From an uncultured Clostridia bacterium (lineage in GTDB: Bacteria > Bacillota > Clostridia > TANB77 > CAG-508): a stretch of DNA of 64,000 nucleotides. Position 1 is the stretch's first letter. Each line of letters starts with the position of its first letter. A program made the translations under genes and the position numbers. This document shows, piece after piece, positions 57,903 to 64,000 of the stretch. The DNA lies in the NCBI GenBank assembly GCA_949045875.1, contig CARPYP010000010.1, positions 1 to 64,000 of the forward strand, in the 5' to 3' direction. Below the pieces are notes generated by a model. The model was not told where the DNA came from. It did not search any database and saw nothing but the letters and a program-made list of their open reading frames with translations.

Positions 57903-58607
57903 ATGTTAAATATTGTGTTATGTGATGATAACCCATCGTTTCTAAATGGGTTAGAGGAGATGTTGTTTAAACTATTTATCAAACATAATTTAGATGCCGA
58001 CATTAGTTTTAAGACTGATTGCTCATCTAAATTATTGGAACATGTAAAAAATAATTCGGTTGATGTTTTGTTTTTAGATATTACTCTAGATAATAAAAAT
58101 GTGGGACTTAGTATTGCTGAAGAGATAAGAAAAATTAATAAGTGTCTTCATTTAATTTTTACTACTGGTCATTTTGAGTTTGTTATGGAAGCTTATAAGG
58201 TTAATGCTTTTGATTATCTTGTAAAACCGATTTCTCAAGATAAGCTCGAAGAGACTTTACTTAGACTTACTGATTATTTGGATAATTCTAATAATCGTTT
58301 TATTAAGATTAATGGTACTACTTTTATTAACCAAGATGATGTTCATTATATTAGAAAAGATGGCATGAAGTTAATTTTTCACACTAAGGATAATGAGTTT
58401 GAGACTTATAATTCTTTTTCTAAGATTAAAAATACTTTGCCTCGTCATTTTGTTAGATGCCATAAGTCTTTTATTGCAAATGTTTCTAATATAAGTCATA
58501 TTGAATCAAATACTAATACTATATTTTTTAATAATAGCAGTAAATGCTATATTGGAGCTAGATATAAAAATGAATTTATAGAGTTATTAAATGCTGAAAG
58601 TTCTTAA
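57903..58607 (+). CDS. LytTR response regulator 1 (AgrA-like)
   Basis: 234 residues: receiver domain with CDDN and the phospho-Asp in LFLDITLD, Lys in VKPISQ, then a LytTR DNA-binding domain (INQDDVHYIRKDGMKLIFHT, RCHKSFIANVSNI). In agr systems this type of regulator is activated by the AgrC kinase and switches on the agr operon. The ATG at 57903 follows GGGAGCG. It is a close duplicate of the next gene, including its promoter and start region. Confidence 0.9.
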   Translation: MLNIVLCDDNPSFLNGLEEMLFKLFIKHNLDADISFKTDCSSKLLEHVKNNSVDVLFLDITLDNKNVGLSIAEEIRKINKCLHLIFTTGHFEFVMEAYKVNAFDYLVKPISQDKLEETLLRLTDYLDNSNNRFIKINGTTFINQDDVHYIRKDGMKLIFHTKDNEFETYNSFSKIKNTLPRHFVRCHKSFIANVSNISHIESNTNTIFFNNSSKCYIGARYKNEFIELLNAESS

Positions 58608-58633
58608 ATGATTTTCGGCATTTTATTTTTATA

Positions 58634-58762
58634 TTGGTTAAATTTTACCAAGTTGTTTTTCTCGTCTTTTATTTCTCATTTTTCCTTATTGTTCCTTGAC
58701 ATTCTCCCATTTTTAGAATAGTATTATTTAGTAATTTGAAAAAACTATCTAACTTTGTCGAA
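58634..58762 (+). promoter_or_regulatory. Promoter of response regulator 2 with operator dyad and Spo0A box
   Basis: The same dyad TTGGTTAAATTTTACC stands at 58634-58649, -35 TTGACA at 58696-58701, -10 TAGTAT at 58719-58724 with a 17-base spacer. TTTGTCGAA at 58754-58762 lies just downstream of the -10, where Spo0A could repress. The copy before regulator 1 has TGTCGAT instead. Confidence 0.6.
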
Positions 58763-58804
58763 TTTTCTATCAGTATTTATATTTTTTATTTGGGAGCGAA
58801 AAAT

Positions 58805-59539
58805 ATGTTAAATATTGTATTATGTGATGATAACCAATCTTTTTTGAATGGATTAGAAGAGATGTTATTTAAACTATTTATCAAACATAATTTAGATGCT
58901 AACATTTGTTTTAAGACTGCTTGCCCATCTAAATTATTGGAATACGTGAAAAATAATTCAGTTGATGTCTTATTTTTAGATATTAATTTGGATAATAGAA
59001 ATGAAGGATTAAGCGTTGCTGATGAAATACGAAACTTTAATAAAAGCCTTCATTTGATTTTTACTACTGGTTACTTCGAGTTTGTTTTGGAGGCTTATAA
59101 ATTTAATACTTTTGATTTTCTTGTAAAACCAATTTCTCAGGAAAGTCTTGAAGATACTCTTCTTAGACTTATTGATTATTTAGATAATTCTAATAACCGT
59201 TTTATTAAAATTAATGGTACTACTTTTATTAACCAAGATGATGTTCATTATATTAAAAAAGATGGTATGAAATTAATTTTCCATACTAAGGATAATGAGT
59301 TTGAAACCTACAATTCATTTTCTAAAATTAAAACATCTTTACCTAGTGATTTTGTTAGATGTCATAAGTCTTTTATTGCTAATGTATCTAATATAAGTCA
59401 TGTTGAGGCTAATACTAATACTATATTTTTTAATAATACTAGTAAATGTTATATTGGTCCCAGATACAAAAATGAATTTATGGAGGTGATAAATGTTGGA
59501 AATTCTTCAAACAATTTGGATGGCATTAATTACGCCTAA
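58805..59539 (+). CDS. LytTR response regulator 2 (AgrA-like)
   Basis: 244 residues, sharing most of its sequence with regulator 1 (identical runs such as INGTTFINQDDVHYI). Phospho-Asp in LFLDINLD. The C-terminus is extended by about ten residues that overlap the kinase start by 47 bases, so it is translated with the kinase. The ATG at 58805 follows GGGAGCG. Differences cluster in the receiver domain, which could mean different partners. Confidence 0.9.
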   Translation: MLNIVLCDDNQSFLNGLEEMLFKLFIKHNLDANICFKTACPSKLLEYVKNNSVDVLFLDINLDNRNEGLSVADEIRNFNKSLHLIFTTGYFEFVLEAYKFNTFDFLVKPISQESLEDTLLRLIDYLDNSNNRFIKINGTTFINQDDVHYIKKDGMKLIFHTKDNEFETYNSFSKIKTSLPSDFVRCHKSFIANVSNISHVEANTNTIFFNNTSKCYIGPRYKNEFMEVINVGNSSNNLDGINYA

Positions 59540-60866
59540 TGAAGGCTTGACTGGAATTATTTTTAATAAGTTTGGAATACCTTTCGTTTTTATTGAAATA
59601 ACTGTTGATATGTTATTGTTTACTACTGTCCTCGATATAAAATTTACTAGAAAACAATATTGGATGTGCTTATTTTCATTATTTACTTTAGGTTGTGTAT
59701 CTAATCTTTTACTTGATAAACCTTATAGTTCTTATCTTGTAATGATTTTACATCCTGTGGTAATATATTCAATTTTTAAACCTCATTGGTTAAAGAGTTT
59801 ATTAGCACAATTTTTTCCAGCAATTGTTTCTCTTCCTATGGAGTTAATATTTATTAGGCTTTGTTTAGTAATATTAAAGTTACCATACGAAACTGTATAT
59901 AGCATTCCTTTACTTAGAATGATCTCGACTTTATTAATATATTCATGTACTTTTATTACATACTTGTTAATTAAAAAGTATAAACATTCCATTTTATTTA
60001 CAGATTTGATGAGTAAAAGCAATAAGGCAGTTATATTACTAAATTCAATAATAGGTGTAATTACAATTGCAACACAATTTTATTTGATTGGTTATTATAA
60101 TGATAATCTTCCTTCTGGAATTATTCTTCTTAGTCTTTTAACATTAATTGCTTACTTCTTTATAAGTATTTTTAGTTTGTTTAAGACTACAAAACTTGAA
60201 ATAACTAGTCAAAATTTAGAACAAGCCAAAGATTATAATAATACATTAAAACTTTTATATGATGATATTCGTACATTTAGACATGATTTTGGTAATATTG
60301 TTCAATCAATAGGTGGTTATGTAGATAATGATGACATTAATGGTCTGAAACAATATTATAAACAGTTGCAAATGGATTGCGAAGATGTAAAGAGCCTAGA
60401 AATGCTGAACCCAACAATAATAGATAATCCTGCCGTATTTAGTTTGTTGACTTCAAAATATCATAAAGCTACAGATTTAGGTATTTCTATGAAGATACAT
60501 GTATCACTGAAATTAGAAAAACTTAATATGAAAATTTATGAATTTACTAGAGTTCTTGGCATTTTACTTGATAATGCAATTGAAGCTTCTGAGGACTGTT
60601 ATGAAAAAATAATTAATTTAGAGATTAGAAGAGACGAAAAGTGTCCTAGACAATTATTACTTATACAAAATACTTATTCTGATAAAAATGTAAATCTTAA
60701 TAGAATTAATGAAAAAGGTTATACTTCTAAAAAGGATGATGGCATCCCTCATGGATTAGGTTTATGGGAAGTAAATAAAATCTTGAAAAGAGCTAAAAAC
60801 TTAAATCTTTATACTACTAAGGATTCTATATTTTTTACACAACAATTAGAAATTTATGATAAATAG
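59493..60866 (+). CDS. AgrC-like sensor histidine kinase
   Basis: 457 residues. Residues 1-225 hold about six membrane helices that should form the peptide receptor; the cytoplasmic part has the phospho-acceptor His in RTFRHDFGNIVQSI near residue 267, the N-box GILLDNAIEASE near 366 and the GHKD-type G-box GIPHGLGLWEV near 425. It belongs to the AgrC/ComD group that senses autoinducing peptides. The start follows GGAGGTGATAA. Confidence 0.9.
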   Translation: MLEILQTIWMALITPNEGLTGIIFNKFGIPFVFIEITVDMLLFTTVLDIKFTRKQYWMCLFSLFTLGCVSNLLLDKPYSSYLVMILHPVVIYSIFKPHWLKSLLAQFFPAIVSLPMELIFIRLCLVILKLPYETVYSIPLLRMISTLLIYSCTFITYLLIKKYKHSILFTDLMSKSNKAVILLNSIIGVITIATQFYLIGYYNDNLPSGIILLSLLTLIAYFFISIFSLFKTTKLEITSQNLEQAKDYNNTLKLLYDDIRTFRHDFGNIVQSIGGYVDNDDINGLKQYYKQLQMDCEDVKSLEMLNPTIIDNPAVFSLLTSKYHKATDLGISMKIHVSLKLEKLNMKIYEFTRVLGILLDNAIEASEDCYEKIINLEIRRDEKCPRQLLLIQNTYSDKNVNLNRINEKGYTSKKDDGIPHGLGLWEVNKILKRAKNLNLYTTKDSIFFTQQLEIYDK

Positions 60867-60898
60867 AAAAAGAGCATGATTAAATCTGCTCTTTTTCT
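60867..60898 (+). terminator. Terminator after the kinase gene
   Basis: Arms GAAAAAGAGC and GCTCTTTTTC directly after the stop codon, with a T-run. Confidence 0.8.
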
Positions 60899-60909
60899 GT
60901 ATTTTAAAA

Positions 60910-60935
60910 GGTTATTTGGAGTTTTCCAAATAACC
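60910..60935. other. Hairpin between kinase and agrD
   Basis: Perfect 10-base arms GGTTATTTGG and CCAAATAACC around AGTTTT. It may be a second terminator for converging transcripts. Nearby, TGATAG...CTATCA (60973-60992) contains TGTCGAA. Confidence 0.55.
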
Positions 60936-61058
60936 TACTTTTTATATTTATAATTTGTAACTTTTAAGTTAATGATAGTGTCGAATTCTATCATTTTAAG
61001 GAAATATTATATTTTTTATTATTTTTCTATGATATTTATTTTTAAAAGACAAATATTC

Positions 61059-61181
61059 TTATTTATCTTTTTTTATTAATGATGCTGGCATTTTAGGTTG
61101 ATGTAACATACCTATTAACCAACAACTTGAACTTGAATTCTTTGCTGTTTTTTCTGCAATTTTAGCTATTGTCTTTACCAT
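61059..61181 (-). CDS. agrD: AgrD-like autoinducing peptide precursor
   Basis: A 40-residue precursor downstream of agrB with ATG behind AAGGAGAGGG. It has an amphipathic leader (MVKTIAKIAEKTAKNSSSS), the core Cys-Trp-Leu-Ile-Gly-Met-Leu and the conserved HQPKMP that AgrB recognises after the ring, then a charged tail. The mature product is probably a thiolactone formed between the Cys and a residue just before HQPK. Too short for routine gene finding, but sequence and position are both right. Confidence 0.87.
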   Translation of the reverse strand: MVKTIAKIAEKTAKNSSSSCWLIGMLHQPKMPASLIKKDK

Positions 61182-61258
61182 ATTCCCTCTCCTTCCTTAG
61201 TTAAGTATATATAATCCAAAAGTCTCTTGCCGGCTAAAGAAACTTCCGATTAACAGTT

Positions 61259-61876
61259 TTAGTCTGCATAAACTTCATGACCATATTTATTATGGTATAG
61301 TTTATACATTGGTCTTGTTATAAATATTGAATGTATTAGACATCCAATGATTAATATATTTGAAACAATAATATACTTGTTTGATAATATTATTGCTACA
61401 AGCAAAGTTAAGGTCATTGTTATATATGACATAATTTTTTTGAATTTTCTTTCCTTTTTTCTTAAAATTGGAACTGCCTCTGTATCTGCTGGAGCGTATA
61501 TACTTATTACTATCATACTGAATATCCATACTAATATAACTGCTAAATATGTATATGCACTTGGCATTAATGGTAAAGTTTTACTTATTAGTATGTTTCC
61601 ACAATAAATGGTTGGTGTTGTAATTATACATGCTAAGTGACTTTTGGCATGTACTCCTCCAACAAAATATTTGTATGGTAATAACATTATATAAGCTAAT
61701 ATTGTTAATTTTAGTATACCTAAAATGCAGGCTATCCCTAGCATTATAAATAATTTAGGTATTTCTCCAATTATCATCTGTAGTCCATAATTTATGACTT
61801 CAGCACGTTCCTCATCAATGTCTGGAATTTCTTTTTTTATTCTTTCCATTATAAAATCACAAATTTTATCAATCAT
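61259..61876 (-). CDS. agrB: AgrB-like peptide-processing membrane protease
   Basis: 205 residues with five or six membrane helices and the AgrB catalytic His and Cys in GGVHAKSHLAC near residues 75-83. AgrB cleaves the AgrD tail and helps form the thiolactone. The ATG follows AGAGGAAGG. It is transcribed towards the response-regulator block, together with agrD. Confidence 0.92.
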   Translation of the reverse strand: MIDKICDFIMERIKKEIPDIDEERAEVINYGLQMIIGEIPKLFIMLGIACILGILKLTILAYIMLLPYKYFVGGVHAKSHLACIITTPTIYCGNILISKTLPLMPSAYTYLAVILVWIFSMIVISIYAPADTEAVPILRKKERKFKKIMSYITMTLTLLVAIILSNKYIIVSNILIIGCLIHSIFITRPMYKLYHNKYGHEVYAD

Positions 61877-61960
61877 TTCTTGCCTTCCTCTTCATAAGTT
61901 TGTTGATATTTAGATTTTATACTTTAATTTTTAGATTGTTTCATTTTATTTATAAAAAGC

Positions 61961-62010
61961 TAAAAATCATTTACGAAACTTCCATTTTTTATTTTCGTAA
62001 ATGATTTTTA
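61961..62010 (-). terminator. Intrinsic terminator after the pseudouridine synthase gene
   Basis: Complementary 18-base arms TAAAAATCATTTACGAAA and its partner, 14 bases past the stop codon. Confidence 0.8.
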
Positions 62011-62023
62011 ACTTTTCATATAA

Positions 62024-62692
62024 TTATTCTAATATTTTCCAAGTTCCTATTTTCTCTGGTAAGCATTCAAAGCTTAGTTCTTCCTTTGTTACAGGGTGTT
62101 TGATTGTTAATTTATATGCCCATAGCGCTATTTGTTTACCATGTCCTCTTGTTCCATATTTCTGGTCTCCATAGATACTATGGTTTATTCCTGATAATTG
62201 TACTCTAATTTGATGATGCCTTCCTGTGTGTAAGTTTATTTTTACAACTGATAGATCTATTTCTTCTTTGTATTTTATTACTTTATAATCTAATATTGCT
62301 AGTTTTGCATTTTTTGTGCCTTCTTTTACTATTTTACTTAAATTGTTCTTTTCGCTTTTTAGCAGATAGTTTTCTAAGTGCCCTTTTTCATTTTCAAATT
62401 TCCCATCTGCTACTACTAGATATTCTTTTTTTAGTTCTTTGTTTCTTACTTGTTCACTTAATCTTGCTGCTGCTTTTGATGTTTTTGCAAATACCATTAC
62501 TCCACCAACTGGTCTATCCAATCTATGTATTAATCCTAGGTAAACATTTCCTGGCTTATTGTCTCTTTCTTTTATGTATTGTTTTATTATTGTTAGCATG
62601 TCTATATCTCCTGTTTTGTCTCCTTGTGATGGGATATTAGGCTTTTTTTCTACTACTATTATGTGGTTGTCTTCATATAAAATTTTTAGCAT
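62024..62692 (-). CDS. RluA-family RNA pseudouridine synthase
   Basis: 222 residues. The catalytic Asp is in LIHRLDRPVGG near residue 61, with KEYLVVADG and the C-terminal HTGRHHQIRVQL typical of the RluA/RluD group without an S4 domain. The exact RNA target is unclear. I set the start at 62692 behind AAAGGAG; the open frame to 62830 lacks a binding site and overlaps the methyltransferase gene. Confidence 0.9.
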   Translation of the reverse strand: MLKILYEDNHIIVVEKKPNIPSQGDKTGDIDMLTIIKQYIKERDNKPGNVYLGLIHRLDRPVGGVMVFAKTSKAAARLSEQVRNKELKKEYLVVADGKFENEKGHLENYLLKSEKNNLSKIVKEGTKNAKLAILDYKVIKYKEEIDLSVVKINLHTGRHHQIRVQLSGINHSIYGDQKYGTRGHGKQIALWAYKLTIKHPVTKEELSFECLPEKIGTWKILE

Positions 62693-62810
62693 TTTTTTCT
62701 CCTTTTTATTCTTTGTATATTTTTCAGCTCTATTAATATAATTTATCATCTTTGTTATACATTGATATTCATTATACTTGATATACAGGTAAAATACATA
62801 ATATTTTTGG

Positions 62811-63674
62811 TTACTGTTCCCAACGACCATAAATACCTGCTGGCAATACTATTTTTGAATTTGTCATTGGTAATCCAATTTCTCCTGAAGAAAATTGACC
62901 TTTATATTTGGGATTTATATTTATTCTTAATATGTTTTCTAGTACTGTAGATGATATTCCTGTGGTGTAAGAGTTTATTAGAAAGAATAGTGGATTTTCT
63001 GATAGTACATTTGTGCATAGTTTTACTAAATCTGAAATATTGTTTTCAAATTGCCAGATTTCCCCATTTGCTCCTCTTCCATATGATGGTGGATCCATTA
63101 TTATTGCATCATATTTGTTTCCTCTTCTTATTTCTCTACCTACAAATTTGTTTACATCATCTACTATATATCTTACTTGTTTTTTTTGTAGTCCAGATGA
63201 TATTATGTTTTCTTTTGCCCAATTTACCATTCCTTTTGAACTGTCTACATGGCATACACTTGCTCCTGCATAACTACATGCTACTGTTGCTCCTCCTGTG
63301 TATGCAAATAGATTTAATACTTTTATTTCTCTTTTTGATTTTCGTATTTTGTCTATCATCCAGTCCCAGTTTACAGCTTGTTCTGGAAATAGCCCTGTAT
63401 GCTTAAATCCCATAGGCTTTATATTAAATGTTAAGTCTCTATATTTTATTTGCCAAGCTTTTGGTAAGTGATTTACATATTCCCAATTTCCTCCTCCTGT
63501 TTTGCTTCTATTGTATCTTGCATTTATATTTTTCCATTTATTGGGGAATGTCTTTTCTTTCCATATTATTTGTGGGTCTGGTCTTACTAAATATACTTTT
63601 CCCCATCTTTCTAGCTTTTCTCCATCTGCCATGTCTATTATTTCATATTCTTTCCAATTATTTGCTATGTTCAT
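62811..63674 (-). CDS. RlmI/RlmK-like SAM-dependent RNA methyltransferase
   Basis: 287 residues. Class I methyltransferase motifs: VLNLFAYTGGATVA (SAM binding) near residue 120 and IMDPPSYGRG (motif IV) near 192, with the YRDLTFNIKPMGFKHTGLFPEQ segment typical of the RlmI-like family. It lacks the N-terminal PUA domain of E. coli RlmI. ATG behind GAAAGGAAGG. Probably modifies 23S rRNA. Confidence 0.85.
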   Translation of the reverse strand: MNIANNWKEYEIIDMADGEKLERWGKVYLVRPDPQIIWKEKTFPNKWKNINARYNRSKTGGGNWEYVNHLPKAWQIKYRDLTFNIKPMGFKHTGLFPEQAVNWDWMIDKIRKSKREIKVLNLFAYTGGATVACSYAGASVCHVDSSKGMVNWAKENIISSGLQKKQVRYIVDDVNKFVGREIRRGNKYDAIIMDPPSYGRGANGEIWQFENNISDLVKLCTNVLSENPLFFLINSYTTGISSTVLENILRININPKYKGQFSSGEIGLPMTNSKIVLPAGIYGRWEQ

Positions 63675-63723
63675 GTTTTTTGCCTTCCTTTCTATGGTTT
63701 TATTAAAGGTTGTTATATTAATA

Positions 63724-63762
63724 CAAGAAATAAGAAAAATTTTAAATTTTTCTTATTTCTTG
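63724..63762. terminator. Hairpin between dihydroorotase and methyltransferase genes
   Basis: Two exact 19-base arms (CAAGAAATAAGAAAAATTT and its complement) around one base. Long AT-rich stem likely to end or stabilise the pyrC transcript. Confidence 0.65.
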
Positions 63763-63843
63763 TTGCATCAATTTTTATTTATATATTCTTTTACAAGTTT
63801 AATAACTCTTTACTTGCTCATAAGCTATCCTTTTTTTTAATTT

Positions 63844-64000
63844 CTATTTATTTTCATATACTATATTTCCTGAAACTATTGTGTATTCTACTTGTCCTTT
63901 TAGTTTTTTTCCTATCCAAGGTGTGTTTTTTGATTTTGATACTATCATTTCTTCTGTGTATATATATTCTTTATCTGGATTAAATATCGTTATGTCTGCT
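63844..64000 (-). CDS. pyrC: Dihydroorotase, C-terminal end (cut by window edge)
   Basis: The last 52 codons of a gene entering from the right. The sequence ADITIFNPDKEY, then SKSKNTPWIGKKLKGQV and TIVSGNIVYE, is the characteristic C-terminus of dihydroorotase of the PyrC class I type, an enzyme of pyrimidine synthesis. Only the tail is visible, so allantoinase or another cyclic amidohydrolase cannot be fully excluded. Confidence 0.8.
   Translation of the reverse strand, partial: ADITIFNPDKEYIYTEEMIVSKSKNTPWIGKKLKGQVEYTIVSGNIVYENK

Noticed and set aside
1..64000. CRISPR arrays, tRNA or rRNA genes, classical riboswitches
   Set aside because: No regularly spaced direct repeats, no cloverleaf with CCA-like end and no conserved riboswitch core could be found by eye.

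Overview
The window is very AT-rich DNA from a spore-forming member of the Clostridia (Bacillota). The evidence is the chromosomal order pdaA, yqfC, yqfD, ybeY, era, yqzL, recO, strong AGGAGG ribosome binding sites, Spo0A-box-like sites (TTTGTCGAA) and an agr-type peptide quorum-sensing locus. No tRNA or rRNA gene was seen, so the taxon cannot be narrowed further from this window.

Layout. 1-7691: a minus-strand chromosomal block (small membrane protein, recO, yqzL, era, a DUF3048 protein, ybeY, an unrecognised gene, yqfD, yqfC and the 3' part of a pdaA-like polysaccharide deacetylase). 7690-55742: a 48-kb integrative and conjugative element (ICE) that splits pdaA; the two gene halves share only a CAT triplet at the junctions. 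55735-57299: the 5' part of pdaA and a HipA-like kinase. 57.9-61.9 kb: two tandem LytTR response regulators, an AgrC-like sensor kinase, and convergent agrD and agrB. 62.0-64.0 kb: an RluA-type pseudouridine synthase, an RNA methyltransferase and the C-terminus of dihydroorotase.

The ICE. At its left end are two full-length large serine recombinases, a third recombinase-like protein lacking the catalytic serine, a MazF-like toxin, a sigma factor with its HTH partner, and a control cluster (XRE repressors, a stand-alone receiver protein, an AbrB-like protein). Next is a cargo region (16-22 kb). From 55 kb down to 22 kb runs one long minus-strand conjugation block: ParA, ParB, a secreted protein, a thioester adhesin, a giant N6-methylase/helicase, a RadC-like protein, DUF3848, PcfM-like and toprim proteins, a putative oriT, MobC, relaxase, PcfB, an ArdC-like protein, the VirD4 coupling protein, pilin, VirB6, PrgI, VirB4, sortase B and a CHAP cell-wall hydrolase.

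Main discovery. Eleven genes look broken into pieces, but every break is the same event: one extra C directly in front of an in-frame glycine codon (NNN-C-GGA or NNN-C-GGT), so the zero frame meets a CGG codon. I count 27 such sites, 26 in the ICE and one in the chromosomal gene yqfD. Skipping the C at every site restores full-length, motif-perfect proteins, including Walker A motifs. By eye I found no other in-frame CGG codon in any gene of the window. The sequence therefore suggests that CGG is not an arginine codon here but a near-obligatory +1 frameshift signal, or that CGGA/CGGU acts as a four-base glycine codon. I know of no described bacterial counterpart. In all entries below, interrupted genes are given as single reconstructed coding regions.
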